From contig JAOZPW010000112.1 of assembly GCA_029932545.1 (NCBI GenBank), positions 1 to 11,413 of the forward strand: 11,413 bases of DNA, given 5' to 3'. This DNA comes from Thermoanaerobaculales bacterium (lineage in GTDB: Bacteria; Acidobacteriota; Thermoanaerobaculia; Thermoanaerobaculales; Sulfomarinibacteraceae). The first letter of the stretch is position 1. Every line of letters begins with the position of its first letter. This document shows positions 1-6,310 of this stretch, piece after piece. The translations under genes and the position numbers were made by a program. The notes beneath the pieces are model-generated. The model did not search any database. It saw nothing but the letters and a program-made list of their open reading frames with translations, and had not been told where the DNA came from.

Positions 1-450
1 ACTGACGCCGAGGTTGCGCCCCTGTTTGTATTCGGCGAACTCTTTGGGTTTGAGCGCGGGTCCTCCGAGCAGGTTGACGGCCAACCGGGCTCGGGGTGTT
101 GCCCAACCGCCACGATCTCCTTCGACGAAAGAGCCACCGAGTGTTGCCGATGCACTCATGTAGACGTAGGGCATCGACAGCATCAGATTTGCCGAACGCC
201 CGAACAAACCGAAGGACCGCACGTAGCCCAGGACGATGGTATGGGCTTCAGCTTCCAGGTCTTCGATCGGCGTTGACGGTTCGGTGACAACGTTCCCGGA
301 AGAAAAGACATAGACGAAGGCCAGAGCATTAAGTCCCGTGGGCATGGTTCTGTAGGCGCGAGGTTCGAGTTCCTGGGCCGATCCTGTGGATGTGACCATG
401 GTCATCGAGACCACGATGATGACAAGCCGGACAGCGTCAATAATCTTCAT
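1..450 (-). CDS. Outer-membrane barrel protein, MetA-pathway of phenol degradation (transporter) family, N-terminal part
   Basis: The reverse strand is open from the ATG at 450 to the left edge (150 codons, no stop), so the gene is cut and its C-terminus is missing. Residues 1-25 form a signal peptide (short basic start, hydrophobic 8-20, small residues before Gln26), so the product is exported. The mature start 'ELEPRAYRTMPTGLNAL', then 'SGNVVTEPSTPIED', 'GYVRSFGLFGRSANL', 'MPYVYMSA' and 'PRARLAVNLLGGPALKPKEF', reads like the proteins annotated as transporter or putative MetA-pathway of phenol degradation. In that family alternating beta strands build an outer-membrane barrel. The substrate cannot be read from sequence. 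The gene starts 12 nt after the stop of the NodT-family gene on the same strand, so the two are probably co-transcribed. No strong ribosome binding site is visible. The family call rests on recognised pattern only. Confidence 0.8.
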   Translation of the reverse strand, partial: MKIIDAVRLVIIVVSMTMVTSTGSAQELEPRAYRTMPTGLNALAFVYVFSSGNVVTEPSTPIEDLEAEAHTIVLGYVRSFGLFGRSANLMLSMPYVYMSASATLGGSFVEGDRGGWATPRARLAVNLLGGPALKPKEFAEYKQGRNLGVS

Positions 451-462
451 TCAACGTGATTT

Positions 463-1941
463 TCAACTCTGATCGGTGGGTTGAACTTCGATCGGCGCCT
501 CAGGATCCCAACCGCCTCCCAGCGCGCGGTAGAGACGGATCAGGTTTGAAACAGCGTCACCTTCGGAGGCGGCCAATTCGTCCTGTCGGCTCAGGAGGCT
601 TCGTTGGGTGTCCAAGACATTCTGAAAGTTGGTCAAACCGGAACGATATTGCGTCAGGACCAGTTCCAGCGAGTGCTGGGTGGCTTCGACCGAATCCGTG
701 AGATGACTGCGCCGCCTGACTTCGTTGGCATAGGCCACCATCGTATTTTCGGACTCTTCGAGCGCAGAGAGCACGGTCTGTTCGTATGCCGCCAGCATTT
801 GCGCGGTGCGAGCTTCTTCCGCTCGAATTTGGTTGCGGATACGCCCGCCGGAGAAGATATTCCAGCGGATAGGCAGACCAACGTTCCAAGTCAGGCTGCC
901 GCTATCGAAGAAGTCACCACCACTGGTGGATTGTAGACCGAGAAATCCCCCCAGACTGAAGCTGGGGTAGAGGTCCGCCGTGGCCACGCCGATTCGGGCC
1001 GTTTGGGCTGCGAGCATTCGTTCGGCCAGTCGTACATCCGGGCGTTGCCGCAGCAGTTCTGCCGGAAGACTGACAATCACGGCGGGAGGCTCATGAGGGA
1101 CCGGCGCCGGAGTGGCAAGCTCGTCGTGCAGGGCCCCGGGTGATTCTCCCAGCAGCACCGCCAGGCGGTTCAACGAATGGTCGAGCCTTGTCTCGAGGAC
1201 CGGAATGAGCGATCGTGTGTTGGCGACATTGGACTCGGCTTGTGCGACGTCGAGAGCAGAGACGAGGCCCACCGCAAATCGATCCCCGGTCAACTGCAGC
1301 GTCTCTTCTTGACCCTGGACATTGGCCTTTGCCAACCCGATGCGTTCCTGCGAACTGCGTACGCTGACATAGGCCAGGGCCACTTCGGCATAGAGGGACA
1401 CCAAGACGTCACGATAGGCTTCCACCGAGCCTTGAGTCGTTGCGTCGGCCGCCTCGACCTGACGGCGGATCCGTCCGAAGAGGTCGATTTCCCACGAGGC
1501 GCCGACGCCGTAGTCGTGGAGGTTCTGGGCCTCGAACCCACCCGGTGGAGATACAACGGCCCCGGTGCCGTTGTCACTGGCCTGGCTTCGAGATGATTGA
1601 CCTGACAAATCGACCTGCGGCGCTCCTGCGCTGCCGGCGACGCCGCGGAGGGCTCGAGCTTCCTCGACCCGCCACAAAGCCTCTCGAAGGCCGAGATTGC
1701 CCGTGGTGGAGCGGTGGATCAGGTCTTCGAGGACAGGGTCGTCAAACTCCAACCACCAGGTCTGGAGCGTGGCGGTACCGTCACCGATTCCGGTGGTTGC
1801 CGCGGTGTGCCAGGCATCGGGTGTCTCAATCTCCGGTTCGACATAGTCCGGGCCGACCGTGATGCACCCGGTTGTTGTGGCGATTGCGAGGGTTGCCAAG
1901 ACCAAGATGGCTGGTGAGAATGTGCCGTTCCGTCTGTTCAT
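463..1941 (-). CDS. Efflux transporter outer-membrane factor lipoprotein, NodT/TolC family
   Basis: This 492-aa protein is of normal length for the NodT branch of outer-membrane efflux proteins, which trimerise into a barrel plus periplasmic tunnel and form the exit duct of RND-type or MFS-type pumps. A lipoprotein signal ends at Cys26 ('ATTTGC'; -3 is Thr rather than the usual Leu, so the lipobox is weak). The hallmark 'VGPDYVEP' follows at 29-36. The family landmarks appear in order: 'SWEIDLFGRIRR' (149-160), 'RQRPDVRLAE' (298-307), 'ATADLYPSFSLGG' (320-332), 'RWNIFSGGR' (359-367) and the closing 'YRALGGGW' (471-478). Two long helical segments, about 160-265 and 370-470, match the repeated OEP halves. 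The start is the ATG at 1941, which gives a proper signal peptide; no clear ribosome binding site precedes it. No membrane-fusion or inner-membrane pump gene lies next to it inside the window. The barrel gene at 1-450 follows 12 nt downstream. Confidence 0.93.
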   Translation of the reverse strand: MNRRNGTFSPAILVLATLAIATTTGCITVGPDYVEPEIETPDAWHTAATTGIGDGTATLQTWWLEFDDPVLEDLIHRSTTGNLGLREALWRVEEARALRGVAGSAGAPQVDLSGQSSRSQASDNGTGAVVSPPGGFEAQNLHDYGVGASWEIDLFGRIRRQVEAADATTQGSVEAYRDVLVSLYAEVALAYVSVRSSQERIGLAKANVQGQEETLQLTGDRFAVGLVSALDVAQAESNVANTRSLIPVLETRLDHSLNRLAVLLGESPGALHDELATPAPVPHEPPAVIVSLPAELLRQRPDVRLAERMLAAQTARIGVATADLYPSFSLGGFLGLQSTSGGDFFDSGSLTWNVGLPIRWNIFSGGRIRNQIRAEEARTAQMLAAYEQTVLSALEESENTMVAYANEVRRRSHLTDSVEATQHSLELVLTQYRSGLTNFQNVLDTQRSLLSRQDELAASEGDAVSNLIRLYRALGGGWDPEAPIEVQPTDQS

Positions 1942-2039
1942 AACTGAAGATGATAGCTGATCACGGACTCAATACTCGAAACTGGAGAGGTGCTTGCGTA
2001 ATTCGGAATTCTGAACTGAAATCGAAATCGCCTCTTTTA

Positions 2040-2179
2040 TCACCCTGAGCGAGCGAGTTCGACGAGTGAGTCGAAGGGTCCCCACATCAAGTAGGGCTTT
2101 GCTCATGCGACGTGCGCGCTCTTTTTTCGGTGGGGATCCTTCGACTGCGCGACCCTTCGGGGCGCTCCGCTCAGGATGA
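2040..2179. repeat. Long imperfect inverted repeat (REP/MITE-like palindromic element)
   Basis: The left arm 2040-2085 runs from 'TCACCCTGAGCGAGCG' to 'AGTCGAAGGGTCCCCAC'. The right arm 2130-2179 is its imperfect reverse complement, from 'GTGGGGATCCTTCGACT' to 'CTCAGGATGA'. The outer ~11 bp and inner ~17 bp match with one mismatch each, while the middle differs by small indels and substitutions. The loop is about 44 nt. Motifs of this kind (CCTGAGCG...GTCGAAGG with its complement) are known to me as abundant intergenic palindromes in many environmental bacteria. A dispersed non-autonomous element is therefore likelier than a gene-specific regulator. There is no coding sequence in it. Confidence 0.75.
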
Positions 2180-2189
2180 CTATTGGGGA

Positions 2190-2204
2190 TTTTTGCAAGA
2201 GGCT
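2190..2204 (+). repeat. 15-bp direct repeat, copy 1
   Basis: TTTTTGCAAGAGGCT here is identical to 6241-6255, and flanking bases differ on both sides. Both copies lie just downstream (10-14 nt, plus-strand sense) of a long inverted repeat, although the two inverted repeats differ in sequence. It could be a border of a dispersed element or chance. The core TTGCAA is self-complementary. Confidence 0.45.
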
Positions 2205-2324
2205 CTGGAAACTAAAATAACGGCGGAGTCCAGCCGGTCCGGGGAGTTCGCTATCATGTCCTTCCGGTCGCGATTGAGAGCCGACTGGGCGAGGAGGGTG
2301 CAGGACATTGACGGTGATTGCTTT

Positions 2325-3446
2325 ATGACGAATACAACACACGACGGACCCCTGGAGGGGATCGTTGTTCTTGACCTGGGTCGTATGCTGCCCAGCGCGG
2401 TGCTTGCCCGCCAGTTGCTGGACCTTGGCGCCAGGTTGATCAAGGTCGAGGATCCCAATGGCGGGGATCCGATGCGCCAGATACAGCCTCTTGTCGGCGG
2501 TATGGGCGCCGCCTTTGCCGCCCTCTATCCCGGGGCTGAAAGTGTCGCCCTGGATCTCCGCAACGCCGAGGGGGCAAGCCGGTTGCGGGCCATGGTCGAA
2601 GAAGCCGACGTAGTTGTCGAGACCTTCAGGCCGGGGACGATGGAAAAATGGGGTCTCGGGGCAGAAGTGCTGTGCGGCCTCAATCCTCGGCTGATCTACT
2701 GTTCGATGTCGTCATGGGGAAGAGGGCCGGTTGGATCAGGAAAAATCGGGCACGACCTCAATTTTGTTGCGGCCACGGGGGCACTGGATCTGGTCAACAC
2801 GACCGAGGTTCCTGCGCTGCAGATGGCCGATGTCGGTGCTTCCTTGCTGGCCTCCTCGGCTATTCTTGCGGCTCTCTTTCAGAGGGAACGAACCGGGCGA
2901 GGCGCGGTGATCGATCAGCCTCTGGTCAGCGGGACCGTTCCGATGCTCGCATGGGCCTGGGCGGATCGGGCGGCCGGGGGCGGCGTATTGAGTACACTCC
3001 TGTCGGGTCGATGGCCCTGCTACCGGCGCTATCATTGCGGTGACGGTCTGGAAATCACAGTATCGACCATCGAGCCCAAGTTCTGGATTGGGTTTTTGTC
3101 GATCTTGGACCTGGAAGAACTGGCTCTGGCCGGGACGGATGACGGGGAGGAGGGTTTGGCTGCGGTTGGGAAAATCGAAGAAGCCCTCTCAGCTCGACCG
3201 AGAGCCGAATGGCTGGTGTCGTTCAAGGCCGCCGGACTCCCTGTAAGCCCAATTTTGGACCTCGATCAGGCCCGGGAGGATGGCCGCCTTCATGAAGCCG
3301 GTCTGGCCGGCGAGGTCAGAACCGCGGATGGCGGTACCCTGCCGGCTCTGGGACCCTTCATCCCGTCCCTGGGCCGGACGCCCGATCGAGCGGCCCCCCG
3401 GCTCGGCGAGCACAATACGGCGAAGGGAGAGGGAAAGACCCCATGA
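2325..3446 (+). CDS. Class III CoA-transferase family protein, alpha-methylacyl-CoA racemase-like (CaiB/BaiF fold)
   Basis: From the ATG at 2325 the protein is 373 aa, the usual size of alpha-methylacyl-CoA racemases, and begins with the family opening 'PLEGIVVLDLGRMLPS'. Other landmarks are 'GARLIKVEDPNGGDPMR' (35-51), 'VALDLRN' (74-80), 'VVVETFRPG' (96-104), 'GHDLNFVAATGAL' (142-154), 'RTGRGAVID' (189-197), 'STIEPKF' (247-253) and a C-terminal 'RLGEHN'. Residues that match the racemase catalytic set (the His-Asp pair, a second Asp and a Glu) are His143, Asp144, Asp169 and Glu250. This favours 2-methylacyl-CoA epimerisation over CoA transfer; the acyl substrate is unknown. The product should be cytosolic. 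An in-frame ATG at 2256 with GGGGAG 9 nt upstream would add 23 residues and cannot be excluded. The longer GTG start at 2112 lies in a repeat. The stop overlaps the lnt start as ATGA, implying translational coupling. Confidence 0.88.
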   Translation: MTNTTHDGPLEGIVVLDLGRMLPSAVLARQLLDLGARLIKVEDPNGGDPMRQIQPLVGGMGAAFAALYPGAESVALDLRNAEGASRLRAMVEEADVVVETFRPGTMEKWGLGAEVLCGLNPRLIYCSMSSWGRGPVGSGKIGHDLNFVAATGALDLVNTTEVPALQMADVGASLLASSAILAALFQRERTGRGAVIDQPLVSGTVPMLAWAWADRAAGGGVLSTLLSGRWPCYRRYHCGDGLEITVSTIEPKFWIGFLSILDLEELALAGTDDGEEGLAAVGKIEEALSARPRAEWLVSFKAAGLPVSPILDLDQAREDGRLHEAGLAGEVRTADGGTLPALGPFIPSLGRTPDRAAPRLGEHNTAKGEGKTP

Positions 3447-4945
3447 AGGTGGTATGGCCCAGCGTGTTGCGATCTATCGGGTTTGCTGCGGGCGCCGGTG
3501 TCGTTCTGGCATTGGCCTTGCCGGGCCTCAACTGGTGGCCCCTGATCTTTATGTTTCCTGCACTGTTCCTGGAGAGTCTGCGGACGCCGATGCGATGGTG
3601 GTACGCGGCACTGCTTGGGTGGTTTGCGGGAATGGTGCACTGGATGGTGGCATCCCAATGGGTCGTCGATGTTTTGGCGGGGTTCGGTGGGTTTTCGGTC
3701 GTTGGCGCCTGGGGTGGGTTGATGGTGATGGGACTGTTCCTGGGTTCGACCTGGATTCCGGTGGCTGTTTTGACGGCGGTTGTGTCACCGCGATGGCGGG
3801 TGCTGGTTTTTCCGGCGGCATGGATTCTGGCCGAGGTGGCCCGTCGCTATCCGCCCTACCTCTTTCCGTGGAATACGACCGCCAGCTGCCTTGCAGCAAC
3901 ACCGAACATGCTGCCGTCGCTTTCGGTGTGGGGTGCGACCGGTCTGGGGTGGGCCTTGATCGCTCTGGGAACCGGGGCGTGGGCCCTGGGTTGGGAACGG
4001 ACTCGCCGACCAGGCTTTTTATTGATTGGTGGGGCGGGCGTTGTCCTGTGTGCTGCGACCGTGGTGGCGCCAGGCACGGAATTTTCAGGGGAGGGGCTGA
4101 CGGTTGCATTGGTCCAGCCGGGAACGACTCTGGAGGAGCGATGGAATCCCGATCTATGGCCGGAAACGACTGAAAAAGTCTGGGCCCTGTCGCGGGCCGC
4201 CTCAGTCCAGAATCCGGATCTGATCCTGTGGCCGGAAAGCGCGATGCCATTTCGATTTGACACGGATGCTGCGTACCGTCAACAGATTTTAGAGTTTGCC
4301 CAAGGGGCGGGTTCGGCCGTCGTTCTCAATTCGGTGGGCCGGACGGCGGAAGGGGGATACACAAACTCCGCCTTTGCCCTCAAACCTGACGGTGGCGTCA
4401 GTCGATACGACAAGGTGCGGCTGGTGCCGTTCGGCGAGTATGTGCCGCTGTGGGGCCGTTTGATTGTCTCTGATTCCCTGGTGCGCGAGGTCGGCGCCTT
4501 CACTGCGGGGACCGAAACTCGTCCGTTGGATGCAGGTATTCCACTGGGTTTGGCGGTCTGTTACGAGATCGTCTTTCCCAACGTTGTGGGTAGCCAGGTT
4601 CGGGCCGGCGCCGAGGTCCTGGCGACGTTGACCAATGATGCTTGGTACGGTACCAGTTGGGCTCTGGATCAACACTTCGCACAGGTAATTCTCAGGGCTG
4701 TGGAGACCCGCAGGTGGGTCATCCGAGCCGCACTGACCGGTATTTCGGGGGCGGTTGATCCTTCGGGCCGGGTCGTTCAGCGTCTGGAAGCCGGGAAGCA
4801 AGGGGTGTTGGTCGCGGAGGTTCGTCCGGCGGTCGGGCTGACGCCTGCGGTGCGTTGGGGTGACTGGTGGGCATGGGTGTGTTGTGCGATGCTCGGTGTG
4901 GCGATGGTCCTGAAGTGGCGTACCGGTCGCCGGAATGCTGATTAA
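3443..4945 (+). CDS. lnt: Apolipoprotein N-acyltransferase
   Basis: Lnt transfers an acyl chain from phospholipid to the N-terminal diacylglyceryl-cysteine of apolipoproteins in the inner membrane, the last step of lipoprotein maturation. This 500-aa protein has the full architecture. Hydrophobic membrane segments fill roughly 11-210, including 'YLFPWNTTAS' (139-148), the Lnt equivalent of the P-W motif before the last membrane spans. A periplasmic carbon-nitrogen hydrolase domain covers about 218-465, and a final membrane helix about 474-491. The catalytic triad is visible: Glu265 in 'LILWPESAMPF', Lys324 in 'YDKVRLVPFGEYVP' and Cys373 in 'GLAVCYEIVFP'. The start ATG at 3443 overlaps the previous stop (ATGA) and is preceded by a purine-rich GGGAGAGGGAAAG ribosome binding site. 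The end overlaps the methyltransferase ORF by 11 nt if that gene starts at 4935. The NodT-family lipoprotein encoded on the opposite strand would be one substrate. Confidence 0.97.
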   Translation: MKVVWPSVLRSIGFAAGAGVVLALALPGLNWWPLIFMFPALFLESLRTPMRWWYAALLGWFAGMVHWMVASQWVVDVLAGFGGFSVVGAWGGLMVMGLFLGSTWIPVAVLTAVVSPRWRVLVFPAAWILAEVARRYPPYLFPWNTTASCLAATPNMLPSLSVWGATGLGWALIALGTGAWALGWERTRRPGFLLIGGAGVVLCAATVVAPGTEFSGEGLTVALVQPGTTLEERWNPDLWPETTEKVWALSRAASVQNPDLILWPESAMPFRFDTDAAYRQQILEFAQGAGSAVVLNSVGRTAEGGYTNSAFALKPDGGVSRYDKVRLVPFGEYVPLWGRLIVSDSLVREVGAFTAGTETRPLDAGIPLGLAVCYEIVFPNVVGSQVRAGAEVLATLTNDAWYGTSWALDQHFAQVILRAVETRRWVIRAALTGISGAVDPSGRVVQRLEAGKQGVLVAEVRPAVGLTPAVRWGDWWAWVCCAMLGVAMVLKWRTGRRNAD

Positions 4946-6089
4946 GTACAATCCAGGAATGGGCTGGATCGAAAGGATCATCGAAGATCGAGGCGGCGAG
5001 GTGGGTTTTGCCGAGTTCATGGAGTTGGCACTCTATGATCCCGACCACGGCTATTACAGCGGATCGGAACCCCGGTACGGGCGGCATGGTGACTTCTTGA
5101 CGGCCCCCACGGCCTCTCCCTGGTACACCAGAGTTCTAGCCGCTTTTTTGGTCCATTTGGCAGATCGGGTGGGGCAGGTGTCGCTGGTCGATCTCGCTGC
5201 GGGTGACGGGAGCCTACTGGCGGGCGTATCGCAGGCTCTTGGTGAGAAGGAGACGGAGGTTCTCGGCAGGCGTGTTGCGGTCGAACGATCTTCAGCAATG
5301 CGGGATCGTCTGGTGCACCGGTTACCGGCGAAAGTCGAGGTTGTTGAAGACCTCGTTGAGGCCGAACAAACGTCCGGTCCGGTGGTTGTCCACGCTTCGG
5401 AGCTCTACGATGCCCTTCCTGTTGAAAGAGTCATCGCCGGTCCTGAGGGGCTGAACGAACTCCAGGTTGCGGTGGTCGAGGGTACGTTGACCTGGAGGGA
5501 GAGACCTGCCGGAGAAAATGTGGCGGCCTACTTTCGTGACCATGGAGTTCGGTTGGAACCGGGGCAGGTCGCCGAAGCCTGCCTGGGGGCGCAGGATCTC
5601 CATGGGCGTCACCTTCAGTGGGCGGGTGATGATGCCCTGATGTTGACCCTGGACTACGGGTACGAGGCCCGGCGGCTCTACGATGCCCGTGGCCGTGGCC
5701 AGGGGTCGCTTGCCTGTTATCGCCGGCATGTGTTGTCCAGGGATCCACTGGAGAGTCCGGGGCAGCAGGACATTACTGCCCATGTCAACTGGGATGACCT
5801 CCGTTTACTCGCTCGGGCGAACGGCTGGCAGGAAATCGGACTGTTGCCTTTGGCTGAGTTTCTCATCAGGGCGGGTCTGGCAGAGGTTGCCGAAACCCTC
5901 GATCTCGGCATGGAGGCGCCGATGGATGCGCGAACCATTCGGGAACGTCAGGAAATGAAGCGTCTCCTCGATCCTGAAGGCATGGGTTCCGACCTCAAGG
6001 TGCTGATTCAGGGTCGGGGTCGCATGGGAGCTCTCGGTTCTCAGCTCGGGCGCATGCAACACTCGAGGAAAACGCCACCAAGAGGATAG
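4935..6089 (+). CDS. SAM-dependent methyltransferase, MidA/NDUFAF7 (DUF185) family
   Basis: Landmarks across the 384-aa frame follow the MidA/NDUFAF7 plan: 'GFAEFMELALYDPDHGYYS' (24-42), 'GDFLTAPTASPWY' (52-64), the SAM-binding glycine loop 'LVDLAAGDGSLLAGV' (84-98), 'VHASELYDALPVERV' (152-166), 'LTLDYGYEARRL' (237-248), 'DPLESPGQQDITAHVNWDDL' (270-289) and 'KRLLDPEGMGSDLKVLIQG' (342-360). In mitochondria NDUFAF7 methylates an arginine of a complex I subunit. The substrate of bacterial members is generally not known, and nothing here identifies one. The first ATG (4935) overlaps the lnt stop by 11 nt. A second ATG at 4959, directly preceded by AGGA, would give an N-terminus ('MGWIERIIEDRG') closer to family length. 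Neither site has a well-spaced ribosome binding site, so the start is open. It is the last gene of the plus-strand operon. Confidence 0.92.
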   Translation: MLIKYNPGMGWIERIIEDRGGEVGFAEFMELALYDPDHGYYSGSEPRYGRHGDFLTAPTASPWYTRVLAAFLVHLADRVGQVSLVDLAAGDGSLLAGVSQALGEKETEVLGRRVAVERSSAMRDRLVHRLPAKVEVVEDLVEAEQTSGPVVVHASELYDALPVERVIAGPEGLNELQVAVVEGTLTWRERPAGENVAAYFRDHGVRLEPGQVAEACLGAQDLHGRHLQWAGDDALMLTLDYGYEARRLYDARGRGQGSLACYRRHVLSRDPLESPGQQDITAHVNWDDLRLLARANGWQEIGLLPLAEFLIRAGLAEVAETLDLGMEAPMDARTIRERQEMKRLLDPEGMGSDLKVLIQGRGRMGALGSQLGRMQHSRKTPPRG

Positions 6090-6091
6090 AT

Positions 6092-6226
6092 AGCCACAAA
6101 AAGGCACGAAAAGGCACGAAGAAAAATATGATTAAGGCAGAGCAATTGGTCATATTTCTTTATAAAGAAATAGGTTAACTTCTTCTCGTTTCCCTTTTTT
6201 GTGCTTTTTCGTGCCTTTTTGTGGCT
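6092..6226. repeat. Inverted repeat with 26-bp arms around an AT-rich core
   Basis: The left arm 6092-6117 (AGCCACAAAAAGGCACGAAA and six more bases) is the reverse complement of the right arm 6201-6226, with a single mismatch that would be a G-U pair in RNA. The left arm runs into a perfect 10-bp tandem duplication, AAGGCACGAA, at 6101-6110 and 6111-6120. The core between the arms is strikingly AT-rich in this GC-rich window and contains a perfect 20-bp palindrome at 6153-6172. The element begins 3 nt after the methyltransferase stop and lies between convergent genes, where it could also act as a transcription barrier for both. Palindromes with 'GGCACGAAAAGGCAC'-type arms are familiar to me as dispersed intergenic elements in several bacterial phyla. 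No coding capacity is seen. Confidence 0.75.
6153..6172. repeat. Perfect 20-bp AT-rich palindrome
   Basis: The sequence TATTTCTTTATAAAGAAATA is exactly self-complementary and sits near the centre of the larger inverted repeat 6092-6226. It could extrude as a cruciform tip or bind a dimeric protein. Nothing in the sequence decides between these or shows that it is functional. Confidence 0.7.
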
Positions 6227-6240
6227 GCTCTTCTTGAGGC

Positions 6241-6255
6241 TTTTTGCAAGAGGCT
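6241..6255 (+). repeat. 15-bp direct repeat, copy 2
   Basis: TTTTTGCAAGAGGCT is identical to 2190-2204. Here it follows the right arm of the inverted repeat 6092-6226 by 14 nt. A short 5-bp hairpin (GAGCT-TTC-AGCTC, 6256-6268) follows immediately, which is not present at copy 1. Confidence 0.45.
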
Positions 6256-6310
6256 GAGCTTTCAGCTCGACAGTTAGCCCGCATTGCGACGCCGGGAGTA
6301 TTGCACGGGT

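Larger units (their letters stand above)
1942..2324. other. Divergent intergenic region between the NodT-family and CoA-transferase-family genes
   Basis: This 383-nt stretch separates two divergently oriented genes, so it should hold both promoters. About 140 nt is taken by an inverted repeat (2040-2179). An open frame in phase with the downstream gene runs back to a GTG at 2112, but that start lies inside the inverted repeat and the translated extension does not resemble the family. I saw no convincing -35/-10 pair. The nearest candidate (TTGCAA at 2193, TAAAAT at 2213) has a spacer of only 14 nt. No RNA gene or other protein gene is apparent. Confidence 0.6.

Noticed and set aside
2193..2218. 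Possible sigma-70 promoter (TTGCAA ... TAAAAT) before the CoA-transferase-family gene
   Set aside because: The spacer is only 14 nt and the -35-like part belongs to the repeated 15-mer; not strong enough to list.
2112..2324. N-terminal extension of the CoA-transferase-family frame back to a GTG at 2112
   Set aside because: The start lies inside the inverted repeat, and the added ~71 residues do not look like the family, whose N-terminus matches the ATG at 2325.
3549..4250. 233-codon open frame antisense to lnt
   Set aside because: It is Pro/Arg/Ser-rich shadow coding opposite a gene with clear catalytic motifs, as is common in GC-rich DNA.
4289..5020. 243-codon open frame antisense across the lnt/methyltransferase junction
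   Set aside because: It spans two real, overlapping genes on the opposite strand and has shadow-like composition.
6256..6268. GAGCT-TTC-AGCTC hairpin as an intrinsic terminator
   Set aside because: The stem is only 5 bp and no T-run follows in either direction.
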